NCBI RefSeq assembly: GCF_963678635.1
Contig: NC_087064.1
Span: 72,725,465 to 72,789,464 of the forward strand
DNA: 64,000 bases
Source: Symsagittifera roscoffensis
Lineage: Eukaryota; Xenacoelomorpha; Acoela; Convolutidae
Direction: 5' to 3'
Part shown: one piece after another, positions 45,285-56,013 of the stretch
How positions within the stretch are numbered: position 1 is the first letter of the stretch
Layout of the letters: the number at the start of each line of letters is the position of its first letter
Translations under genes and position numbers: made by a program
Notes under the pieces: generated by a model
What the model was told of the DNA's origin: nothing
The model's input: the letters and a program-made list of their open reading frames with translations, nothing else
The model's database searches: none

Positions 45285-48040
45285 TCACATGTTGAACATG
45301 TATCGAGCAACTTTATCGCCATAATCGTATCGTAGCTGTTCGAAAGGCTCAATGTTTCTTCGGGCTTTCAATACAGCTAATCGTTTTGGCGGATCGAAGG
45401 CATTAAGAACAACTTCTATGATCTTCATATTTGCATCCAAATTCTTCTTGGTGTTTAGCGTGCTGTGATTAGCCAGTCGACCAAGACACCGGTTGGTTGG
45501 ATGTTCAACACACACTTCTGAAGAAGCATCGATGAAACGCTTCACAGGCGCGCCAATTTCCAGAACAAATTCAGTCGGAACAGAACGGTTCCTTATCAAA
45601 TCTTGATATGATTTATCTATCACGGCAACCCCATGGTAGTCCATGATAATATCATCCTTCTGGAAGGCCTGTGTGCTGACAACGCCTGAATCAGAAAATG
45701 TTCAACATTTAAAGTTTACTCTATATTATGTAACACTGTTACATGGCATTTTTGAATGGATCTCAAAAAACTGTATTGGTTGAAAACTTTATGACTTTTT
45801 AAAACTTTAAACTATAACGTTTGAATCAAAAAAGAAATTTTTTTGAAAAAGAAACTTTTGAAAGTTTTGGAAACTTGTCGTCAACGTTTTCAAGAAACGC
45901 AAGATTACCTCTTCCGAAGGTAGGGAAAACAACATCACAAATGCCAACCCATTCTTGCGTATCACATCTGTGGGCCAGAAGCGTTTGTGCTTCCAATGAA
46001 AGAAAGTTTCCAGTGCCTTTATAACTAATGCCGCTGGAATCAGAAAGCGGCTTTTGTTGTCGCTTGCTTTTCTCTTTCTGCAGCATGGCAATTTGGGACA
46101 TGACTTTCTTTAGATCGTGATGAGTTTCCCATTTGTTTCGCTGGAAAAAACCCGACACGCGCGTCTCCGATACAACAAAGTTTGGATACTGTTTCACAAA
46201 AGCTTGTGCTCTAATTGTCTGTCTAATGTATCTTTGTTGATCTTGTCTACATCGCACAGCTTTTTCAACATCTTTGTAGGTGTGATTGACAATCTGGAAA
46301 AACGTGAGCGTATTGTTTCATACATCCAATTGATAAATTGTGATACTGTATAAAAAACTGTGAAGTACAAATCAGCTGAAACAGTCGAAACTTTCCGAAA
46401 GTTTCCGAGTCGAAACGTTTTTAAATTAAAAAAATTCTTGGAAAATCAAAATAGTACCTTGTGAATTTCCTGCGTTTTGTGTTTCACCAGTTGAAATGCA
46501 GGATCTTTTGACAAAGGCATGAATTTTGCCACTTGACGATCGAGCAATGTCTTGGGTCGCTTAGCAGGCTCCATTTGAGCAGAAATCTAAACAGATCCTT
46601 CTAGAACGAATTCCCCGTTGTGTTCAAATCATATTAGGAAGTTCAAATTCCACAGACTTATAAGTTAAAAGTTGAAACGTACCATGTCAGAAACTGTGGC
46701 GGCAATTCTATTCACACGAAACTTGGTGTTTCCACTGGAGTTCCCAAAAAAAAGTTCTGTTTTGACTTGGATTGGTTGCTCAGGGAAAGATCGGGTGAAA
46801 GAAATCTTTTCTTCCGGGACACTCTGAGGTAAGAAATGTGGTCGAACTTCAGTGTGATAAAGTTTCAAACCCTGTACGAGCCATCGCGGCAAAATGTGAT
46901 TCGAACGTTCAGTAGACACTAAACAAACAGTTTCACAATTTTGAAAAAAAGTTATACGGAAGAAATTCAAGATGACTCACTTTCACTTGGTTCAATACAA
47001 GTATCGTCCTCATCTGACAATGCCACAAACGCTTGGGCAACTGCATGAACAGACATGCAGCTTATGGTTTTTTCTAGCATTGATGGCACGACATAACAGT
47101 ATAAGAAGGCTGTCACAAGTTGAAATAACGAAACGCGTTATTTATGGGTTAAAAAACCCAATTCTTGGAAAACATCCAAGTGCTCTTTAACAAGTGTTTC
47201 GATTTCTTGCCTCTCGCAATGTTCATTTTGGTCGTCTTTGGACGAAGCAGCTTCAAGTTGTTCTTGAACGCGTGCAAGTTTTGCAGCTATCTAAACTCAA
47301 AACAAAAACTTTTAGTTGAACTACAAAAGTGAACAAAAACATTAGCTGAAAGTTTCCAACTCTTCACGGTTTGAGCAGCAAAAATGCTTTTTGTTTCAAA
47401 ACAAAAGGAATCTTACCTCGGTTTGCGAGTCATTGTTCGTTGGAATAACTCGTTTTGCCATATTCTCAGATGAAGACTCAGTCGGAGGCTCTGTACTTGA
47501 ACTGCCAGCCTGAGTGGCAGTCGCCGACTGCGGCGTGAACAGAGGTATTTCCCATGACAAAGTTGTTGATGAATGCTGGTTTGAAGGAGTTGATTCTGAA
47601 GGTTGAGAAAAAAAACGACTGAGTTCTGTTCCATTGGAAGTGTAATCATCATGATGATCAGTGGGCTGGCTGGCAATTTGATTTCTATGAAAAAACGCGG
47701 GATCAAAGTGTGGGTACACCACTGGCATTGGGCTAATGAAGTTTGAATACCCTTCACTTCGAGAAGACACTTGCTGCGGAGTCTCCAATGTGTGGTAAGT
47801 ATTGTCATTATGATTAACATCTGTAATAATTGTACAAGGTTCAGCATAGGGCATAGGTCGGATGGGGGTTCCTAAAGGAGCTTCCACAGATGGGAGCTGT
47901 GCAAAATTTTGGTCGAAACTCCGAGATGTACTACATCTGTTAGTAACAGACTGTTGACTAGATGGAGGTTCATTATGATCTCTATGGAAAACAGGAGTTT
48001 CAAGTTGCGCAGTATTCACAGCAGGAAGTTCGGAGTCCAT
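45285..48040 (-). CDS. SET-domain histone lysine methyltransferase, KMT5A (SET8)-like, transposon-encoded
   Basis: Predicted to monomethylate histone lysine, by homology H4K20. Seven exons on the minus strand keep frame: 47417-48040, 47158-47290, 46981-47109, 46683-46918, 46458-46586, 45909-46293, 45285-45685; 678 residues. Residues 1-208 are Ser/Thr/Gln/Pro-rich and look disordered; 209-535 show no domain I recognise. The SET domain spans the last junction: FPTFGRGVVSTQAFQKDD, then MDYHG, NRCLGRLANHS (cofactor-binding Asn-His, about 618-619) and YDYGD (catalytic Tyr, about 665-669). These correspond to KMT5A's GKGRGV, EYHG, NRLGRLINHS and YDYGD. No stops or shifts. The 48-bp second intron has a weak donor and is the least certain join. 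Transcribed away from 48420-50620, sharing a 379-bp spacer that contains a perfect palindrome. Confidence 0.85.
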
Positions 48041-48155
48041 AGTTCAGGTTAACGAAACTTGGAATGAAATGAGAAGTGACTAGAAAAGATTGCAGAATCG
48101 AATGAATCACCCTCGGAGGGTGTTACTAACAACTTACTAATAATAGTATTTTTCA

Positions 48156-48351
48156 ATAATTGAAGTTCAATTGGTGTTCAATTGGTACTCAAATTGGTTG
48201 TGATAATATGCCATATTATACTATATTATATTATACAGTGTATAATTGACTCTTAATTGCTGAATTACTGCAATAATATAAGATAGTATAATATGGCATA
48301 TTATCACAACCAATTTGAGTACCAATTGAACACCAATTGAACTTCAATTAT
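48156..48351. promoter_or_regulatory. Perfect 69-bp inverted repeat in the divergent promoter spacer
   Basis: 48156-48224 and 48283-48351 are exact reverse complements over 69 bases, separated by 58 AT-rich bases. The repeat contains iterated CAATTGGT/TTCAATTGG half-sites. It lies between the start codons of the SET gene and the plus-strand gene. It may be a shared regulatory element, a transcribed hairpin, or a nested palindromic MITE. Confidence 0.85.
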
Positions 48352-48419
48352 CGTTTCAATAGTCGTTTTATGCGGTTAAACATAAAGGTTTAAATTGGTA
48401 GTTAAAAAATATACTCATC

Positions 48420-50620
48420 ATGACAATTACTCATCATGAGTACAATGATTGTACTAAATATTATTCATTTAGACAAAATCGCTCCTACAAGATGCTTCCA
48501 TCATTGTTCAAGGAAAAAGAAGAAGTGCAAGTTCTTGATGAAGTGACGTACATTTGGGAAGCCGCTAGAATACTGGGTTTCATTAGTAACTGGGGTGTGA
48601 GTGTCAAATGGACTGAATGGAAGGTCCACCCGTACAGATAACAATTCCAGAAGACCTTCGCGACAATCGGAGGATGAAACATTGGAAAATAAGAAAGACA
48701 ATCAAAGTTGTTGAAGAGCCAGATAGGGCTAAAAGAAGAAACAAAAAAGATCCACTTCTGTTCAACCCAAGACGCTTAACTCGCAATACAGATGTTTTTT
48801 TCTGTGCTGCTTGTGAAACAGATTGCGTTGACAAATGCATTCTGATGACAGGGGTTGTACTGTTCAACGATCCTTTCAAACGGGAATGTACATTGAGAAT
48901 TTTGGACTCGGAGCACGATGAAAACCCCCGAGAAGAACCAGAGGCTAACATATTGGTTGTAAAATACAATCAACTTCGAAATCAAGGGCTCTTTGAAGAT
49001 ACGCTTACATCTATGGTACTTATTCGCTTTGAAAAACATCTTTCAAAACATCACTCGGAAAAAAGTTCAACTTCAAAAGAAGTTTTTTTGAATAGCTGAA
49101 ATTGAAAAACATATTTTAACTTCATTCATAATCTGTTTGAAATCGTGAATTGTTTCAGACATCTTTTTGTGACACGGCTACTTTAGTTTTGGAGCCATGT
49201 GAGGTTCAGGATCATCAACGTAATCCTACAAAAAGAGCTAAAAAAGACGAAAAAAAATTTGACATGCTGACACTTCTCGAAGCCACAGAAGACATAGTGC
49301 CTTTGACCTTTTTCCCTTGTTCCAACGGTGTCCTCAAGGTTTGTTAACAAAATAATTACAAGCATTGGAAGTGTGTGCCGCGATTTTTTCAGATGTCATA
49401 AAGTTAGGAATATATGTCTCAGCGCCCGATCAAAATATTTTGTATAAAAATTCAATTCTCTGTTTCTCAGGTTGGATCAACTGCTTTCTATGGAGTGGAA
49501 AATTGCAGAGTAGACAGCTTGGAGTTTGAAGGAAGTACAAAAAAGGCCTTTGCACAGTTGACATGCATAAATAACGAGGACATTTCTATAAGGATGCCTG
49601 CACTCTTGGTTCAGCTAGCTTGTGAAGACTACCTCAAGGTAAAGTTTTTTTAATGAAACATTCCGAATTTTTATTGTCCCCGATTCCATGAAATTTAACA
49701 ATGCTTACGACTGAGAAATAAAACTAGGAATTCATGTTCAAACCTTTAGCCATAAGGCCCGGAATCCAGTGTCAAATGACAAAACATTGCCAATTTTTAT
49801 CACAGGCTAAGGCCTACAATTTTCATTTGAAACATTCCGAATTTGTCACGTCCCGGATTCCATGGAATTTAACAATGCTTACGACTGAGAAACGAACTAG
49901 GAATTCATGTTCAAACCCTTAGCCATAAGGCCCGGAATCCAGTGTCAAATGACAAAACATTGCCAATTTTTATCACAGGCTAATGCCTACAATTTTTTTT
50001 TATCGTTTTCAAAAACTGAAATACTTTTGTTCAAAAGTACAGGATTTTGGCACGTGAAAACACAAGCTAATGCCTACAATTTTTTATCGTTTTCAAAAAC
50101 TCAAATACTTTTATTCAAAAGTACAGGATTTTGGCACGTGACTAATTTTGTAACATTTCAGCATGAAACGTGTGACTTCAATGCAATTGAACATCCAATC
50201 AATTTATCGTTTGCGGTGTTTTCCGCCTTGAAACGTGCTGTTGGACTGGCTAGGGACAAAAACTCCATCACTTTCAATCTTGGACCCGTGACCAAACTAA
50301 CAAGACAAATAATGGGTTTTTCGACAGAATCCCAAAAGGAAGTGGTCAAGTTTAGTGCAGCAATATCCGAAGGAATTCGAGGCTGCCACAAATCTTGGGA
50401 TTCTGTGTTGGGTAGCAGGTGGGATGTATTGCCCGCACAAAAAGACAATGGTCATGATACACTTATAAAGTATTTAAGGATTACAGAACACCGTGAATTC
50501 ACAAGTTTCAACTTACGATGCAACGTTCAAACGTGCACAGGCCACTACGCAAGTGAAGAAGACTACCGGACTCTTTTTTCACACAACTTAGAACAGTCAA
50601 AACCCCATTATTTTTATTAG
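48420..50620 (+). CDS. Transposon-encoded protein of unknown function, divergent from the SET gene
   Basis: Five exons join in frame: 48420-48594, 48651-49081, 49159-49338, 49471-49638, 50162-50620, giving about 470 residues. The first intron (56 bp, GTGTGAG...TTCCAG) is inferred; without it, translation could start at 48617 and give 423 residues. The remaining junctions are phase 0. Visible content: basic RRNKKDP and PRRLTR, a cysteine cluster FFCAACETDCVDKC (possible zinc site), a middle region ending at LACEDYLK, and a C-terminal region LTRQIMGFSTESQKEV with late cysteines NLRCNVQTCTGHY. No family recognised. The last intron (523 bp) carries two tandem copies of the element's GGAATCC-containing repeat. 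Conservation of frame over five exons suggests selection; an accessory or DNA-binding role is only a guess. Confidence 0.65.
49640..50160. repeat. GGAATCC-containing direct repeats within an intron
   Basis: Two about 180-bp units (GATTCCATG..., CCATAAGGCCCGGAATCCAG, CAAATGACAAAACATTGCC, TTTTTATCACAGGCTAA). A shorter 75-bp unit with TTTTCAAAAACT and TACAGGATTTTGGCACGTG is repeated twice. The same sequences form the foldback at 53244-53820. Confidence 0.85.
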
Positions 50621-51857
50621 TTCAACTAGTTCAAAGTTTCAGTGTTTTCGCGTGAATGTGATCAATTAAAGTTTCATAAACTTCAAACCTTGACAATGTA
50701 ACTTTTTTCAAATCCGAAAATTGGCAATCAGTTTTTTCTCTCTATTAAATGAAAAGAAAACAAATTGTTTGCAAACACTTCAATTGGAAATGTTTCTCAT
50801 GAGGCTCATAGTAAGAGCTTTAAGCTATGTTTTTTTGACAGTGTCAGTACAAGCAGTACTGAAAAAAAATTACAGTATAATCATAATCATCATCATAACG
50901 TCATTCAATGACGTAAGTTATAAATTATCATCATAAAGTCACTTTGACGGTCACTCACAGTGATAACTGCGCGCCGCGAACGAGTTGAAAAGGCGTATTT
51001 ACACAGAATTTGGAAGAAAGTGGACTCCACATCGAATGTTATTGTTTCATGTTCGAATAATCGAGAGAAAAATAACACGTTAAATGCGGTCGCTAGGGAG
51101 CAGAAGATTTTTTTGAGCAATATACAGTGGTTGGCATAAACGGCTGTCAGGTTGAAGGATTTGCCTTTAACTTTTTGTTTGGACTTGGGGCTGGACTGAC
51201 TAGGACACAATCATGTTGCCTCATCATAATCATGAGTTCGATTCGCTTTTCCAAAAGTTCAACTTTAGAGAAGTTGTTACCCAGGTTCGAAGAGTTTCCA
51301 GTTGCAAGTAATTTATCCTGGAAAACAATACTGGATGACATCAAAAAATATATTCAACTTTATACTATAAATATAGTATACTATATATAGTATATATTGA
51401 TATAATAATAATAATATTGATATACTTGATATACATTGAATATATATGTAAGTTACATCAAGCCTTGATGAGTAATATTACTAAGTAATATTAAATTAAT
51501 TTTGTCATAAACTCAGAGAAGTTTTACCAAAACGTTATGAATAAAATTGCGTGAAAAATATTCAATATTTCAACTTGAGCATAATTTGTACGTACGTTGT
51601 CTTTTACTAGGGAAACATGTTGTGCAAACGATGAGTCGTGTTTTTTCATAGTTTGAAACATGTCAAAAATTGCCGCGAGCTCATCGACATTTGCGTCGGA
51701 TCCATCTCTGTAAACAAATTCAAAAATTTCAAAAAAATAGATTTTGTCATATTATTCCAGTTATTGATTTTGAGGTTACATTATTATAAACTTCAACCAC
51801 AGATTTTCACAGTTGACTCTTTAACATGATGTTAAACTTTCAAAGATGTTAAACGAC

Positions 51858-54800
51858 TCACTGTACTCGAGACACAATATGAGTCAGCGCAAGGAACGAG
51901 AAAGAAGGGTAGCATTCAGTGAACTTTGTTTTCTGAACGCGTTCTGTCTTGAAGGTATCAGCGGCCAGACGAAGATGATTCTTGAAAATGAAGTTAACTC
52001 CATAGGCGACAGAAACGCCTGTCGTCTCCACTATATGAATCATATTCGCTGGCATGATTAAACCTTGTCGCGCTTTCAGCGTGATAGCTTGGCACCCTCC
52101 CATATTCAAGCCTTCATGGGAACCGAAGAAAAATTTCCTTCGGGACTGCTGCAGGAACTGGTTGAAGAGATCCTGGTTGATGCTCGTCGGGGCTATCAAG
52201 AAGAACGTCTTACATCCTTTCAGTAGAATATAGAGGACTGATGTGCTGGAAAAATCTTGGTGGAACTTTGTCACAGCGCCATCTTGAGAAATGAGAAGAA
52301 AGTTGGACTCTTTATTGGGCCGATATGCTGCGGGCAAACTTTTTGAATGAATGTGTCCCAGCGAGGTACTCGATAGGAATGACGGTTGTGTAAATTTTGT
52401 GATTTTTTGATGTGCGGCATCAGCGTCAATAATGTTGTAAAACATGGGAGGTGTTTTTCTGAACAACTGATCCACCTCTTTTCCATCAATTATCCTTGTT
52501 TGTTCCTGGAATGGTTCAATACTATAACTTAGTAAAAAATTAGAAATTGAATTGAAAAAATTTCGGAAAATCATCCAGAGACATTTCAACCTCAACTTTC
52601 AGTGAATGAATGAATGACGGTCATGATAAAAATTTTATACTGGCAACCTTTGTTGGCAAATCTTTTGAAAAGAAAGCGTACTAAAGCGTTAGTAGTACTA
52701 ACCCTGAAATTCGAGTCGTACGAGCGGAGGGTTAATGGTTTTTTGTAACCTTCCAATAGAAGCTTCACGACGTTTGGGTTGTCGAGGACTGATTGTGACA
52801 CTTTTGTCGTGAAGCCGTTGAATCGAAAGGCGTCAGGAACAAAAACAGCATATTCTGAGTTCAAAAACTCTGCTTCCTGAAGGGCATTTTCGATATGTCG
52901 CGCTTCAACTGTCCTTACCAACGATTTCGCGATTTTTACCTGTGAACATAATTTTTTTCTGTGTGAAACACTTTTCATTTTTTACGAAAATGAAAACTCA
53001 CGCAGGATAACACTCTTCGTAAATCTTGGATAGTCGTGAAGCTCTCCAGTTGCCTCAAATGCAATATGCGTGAGTCTCTCGGCAAGACTATCTTTACAGA
53101 AGGCCAGATAGAAGCGGCCTTAGAATCCACTCTAGTCTGTTTTGCTTGCTGAAAAAAGGAAGTAAGTGGGTAGTTTGTCCGGGTGAGTCAAACCCATTTG
53201 AAAAAACCCAAAGAACCAGCGTTGTGACTTCATTTAAAAAAATTAACTCCATTCTTCATTCAAGAAATATCATATTTCTATTTCTATCATAAATAATGAT
53301 TATTTTCACTAAACGTGCCAAAATCCTGTACTTTTGAACAAATTTTTTCGAGCTTTTGAGAACGATAATAAAGTTGTAGGCATTGGCCTGTGATAAAAAT
53401 TGGCAATGTTTTGTCATTTGACACTGAATTCCGGGCCTTATGGCTAAAGGTTTGAACATGAATTCCGAGATCAATTTTTTGCATAGTTGACAGCATTCGA
53501 AAGTGCCATGGATTCCGGGCCTAATGAATATCTCTCCGGAATCCATGGCACTTTCGAATGCTGTCAACTAGGCAAGGAATTGATCTCGGAATGTTCAAGG
53601 TTCAAGCCTTTAGCCATCAATGTTCAATTGATTCATGTTTAAGCCTTTAGCGATGAGGCCCGGAATCCAGTGTCAAATGACAAAACATTGCCAATTTTTA
53701 TCACAGGCCAATGCCTACAACTTTTTTATCGTTCTCAAAAGCTCGAAAAAATTTGTTCGAAAGTACTGGATTTTGGCACGTTTAGTGAAAATAATTTTTC
53801 TTGAATGAAGAATGGAGTTCATTTTTTCACAGTTCACAGGCCTACAATTTTTTTATCGTTCTCAAAAGCTCAAAAAAATTTGTGAATTTTTCGAGATTAA
53901 TGATTAACAATGTTACCTTGTTTGCAGTTGAACTTTGCTGTTCTTCTGTATCAAGAAGATTCAAGTTGAACTTAAAGACATCCCCAACTTCAGAGTCAAC
54001 TTCAGCTGTTTCAAACAGTTCTTCCTCTTCAAGAGGAAGCTTTTCCTGTGCAGTTCCCGGAATTTTCGTAGAACTCGTTGAAGGTTCTTCTTCCTCTTCC
54101 AGTGGAAGTTCAGCAATTTCTCGGTTCACTGAACAGGATGTTGTTGGCAACATTTGTGCTGTTCCTGCCTGTGGAGAACTCGTTGAAGGTTCTTCTTCCT
54201 CTTCCAGTGGAAGTTCAGCAATTTCTCGGTTCACTGAACAGGATGTTGTTGGCAACATTTGTGCTGTTCCTGCCTGTGGAGAACTCGTTGAAGGTTCTTC
54301 TTCCTCTTCCAGTGGAAGTTCAGCAATTTCTCGGTTCACTGAACAGGATGTTGTTGGCAACATTTGTGCTGTTCCTGCCTGTGGAGAACTCGTTGAAGGT
54401 TCTTCTTCCTCTTCCAGTGGAAGTTCAGCATTTTCTTGGTTCACTGAACAGGATGTTGTTGGCAACATTTGTGCTGTTCCTGCCAGTGGAGAACTCGTTG
54501 ATTTTTTTTGGCTTGTTGAAGTTGACTGGGCAAATAAAACACCTGGGAGTCAACTGCGTCCATGTTCAACATTCAAGTTGCAATTGATTATTTTATTATT
54601 TTCTAATTTGTGAATGATTATTGATTAATAACATGATGTAATTTAATTACAGTACTGGCTTCTGGAAAAACCAATAAAAATTTTGTTGATTACCAGGTTA
54701 CATGCATGCCATTTTCCTGTAAATATCGGTTGTTCTAATATGGTTGATTTCAGTGATTCGTCACAAATTCGTGAATTACGAATTCATTCACGACAATGAT

Positions 54801-55104
54801 TCGTGACGGTCACGAAACGGTTTCAGTAATTTAGTATAACCCGGTTATACGGGCCGTATCATGACAATGATTGTCACACTTGACGGTCAATATTTCAGTA
54901 TTTAATTAATTTATTTTTCTTTATAATGCAATCTAGAGGTTTTTGTCAATCAAAAAATCAATCAAACGAACTTTAAATTCACTCAAAAACACAAAGTGTA
55001 TTTTGTTTAAGACCAATCATAACTGTAGTTCAACTGAAGTTCATGTATCATCATGATGGTTTAACCATTCTAATTTACACTTAATTATTATAATTACTTA
55101 CCAT
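51858..55104 (-). CDS. JmjC-domain histone demethylase, KDM2/KDM7 (PHF8)-like, transposon-encoded
   Basis: Predicted Fe(II)/2-oxoglutarate-dependent lysine demethylase. Exons 53917-54525, 53002-53148, 52703-52939 and 51858-52505 join in phase 0. A start ATG forming the last codon of an upstream exon (55102-55104, before GTAAGT) would give about 547 residues; this start is tentative. The N-terminal exon holds four 35-residue acidic repeats (PLEEEEEPSTSS). The C-terminal part matches KDM2/KDM7: KLLLEGYKKPLTLRSYD, FYNIIDADAAHQK, then TKFHQDFSSTSVLYILLKGC with the HxD iron ligands (about His414, Asp416) and the cofactor Lys in GCKTFFLI, and PANMIHIVETTG with the distal His. All catalytic positions are present. 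No PHD or CXXC finger is visible. No stops or shifts. Confidence 0.85.
53244..53820. repeat. Foldback made of the element's own repeats, inside a JmjC-gene intron
   Basis: Left arm starts AACTCCATTCTTCATTCAAG and the right arm ends with its complement. Inner blocks (AAACGTGCCAAAATCCTGTAC, GGCAATGTTTTGTCATTTGA, and a centre of GTGCCATGGATTCCGGGCC / GGAATCCATGGCAC) pair in inverted order. Most of it is the same unit as 49640-50160. Confidence 0.85.
54063..54500 (-). repeat. Four 105-bp tandem repeats coding 35-residue acidic units
   Basis: A 105-bp unit is repeated four times with few differences, in frame with the JmjC gene. Each unit encodes MLPTTSCSVNREIAELPLEE followed by EEEPSTSSPQAGTAQ. 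Near-identity of units indicates recent expansion or homogenisation. Confidence 0.9.
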
Positions 55105-56013
55105 TGCACGTTTTGTCAGTTTCTCTTCTCTGACGATTTGGCATTTCTTACTGAAAATAGGAAATTTAACTTGTAACAATTGTTGAATTTAAATTCAACT
55201 TTGAAAGTTTGAAGGTGGATTATAATCTTCGCTGCGATAAACGAATAAATGAAAAATAATTGAAACAATGTTATCAATAACTTTTCGCCGACAAGAAAGT
55301 TACGAGAAAAGACACGAGAAAGTTATATACTATTCCTGCCGTTTCAAAGCTCATGTGACTAATTAAACGTGTGTGTGAATAACAATGCACTGCCACGTGT
55401 TTCAGAGAAGATTTCTCAGAGAAACGGATTTATTGCTATGGTAACAGAGAAAGCATTGGACAAGTGTGCTAAATTACTGTAAACTACTGATTTTGATATA
55501 GGCCGTTTTTTTGCAATAATTTATTTTGTGTAATCTCAAAAAAGTTGTGTGCCGAAATTCGAGGACTGAATTTTTTTCTGGCCCGGAATCCGGGACAAAG
55601 CCTTTTTAACAGTTACCAACTAGTAGCACTGTACTACTAGTACATCATGTAGCAATTACATAAACTTATATAAATATATATATATATAATTTATATATAT
55701 ATCATACTTGAAGTAACTTACATGGACTTGGAGTCCACTGTAGACTGGACTGAGTATATAATATATTATATGATTAATATGAATACTATTATACTATAAT
55801 ATTATACTAATATTACTAATATATACTAATATTGATACTATAACTATTATACTATCATAGTATGATATATATTAATATGTATATGATGTAATTAACCATT
55901 ATTGATGGACAAAACTAGGAAGGACAAAACTAAATTGCACGTCACTGTCAACTTTTGAAAACGGTTTTAGTGGAAACTAAGATAATAACAAAATTCAAAG
56001 ACAAATGAAAAAG
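55105..56013. other. Spacer between the JmjC and transposase genes
   Basis: AT-rich, with a palindromic TATATATA tract at 55660-55700 and TATAATATTA-rich sequence to 55880. One CCCGGAATCCGGG palindrome is at about 55580. No coding content seen. Confidence 0.6.

Noticed and set aside
53801-54613. Plus-strand 270- and 169-codon frames rich in Ser or Leu
   Set aside because: They are opposite-strand shadows of the in-frame acidic repeats of the JmjC gene, which has matching splice sites and a conserved domain downstream.
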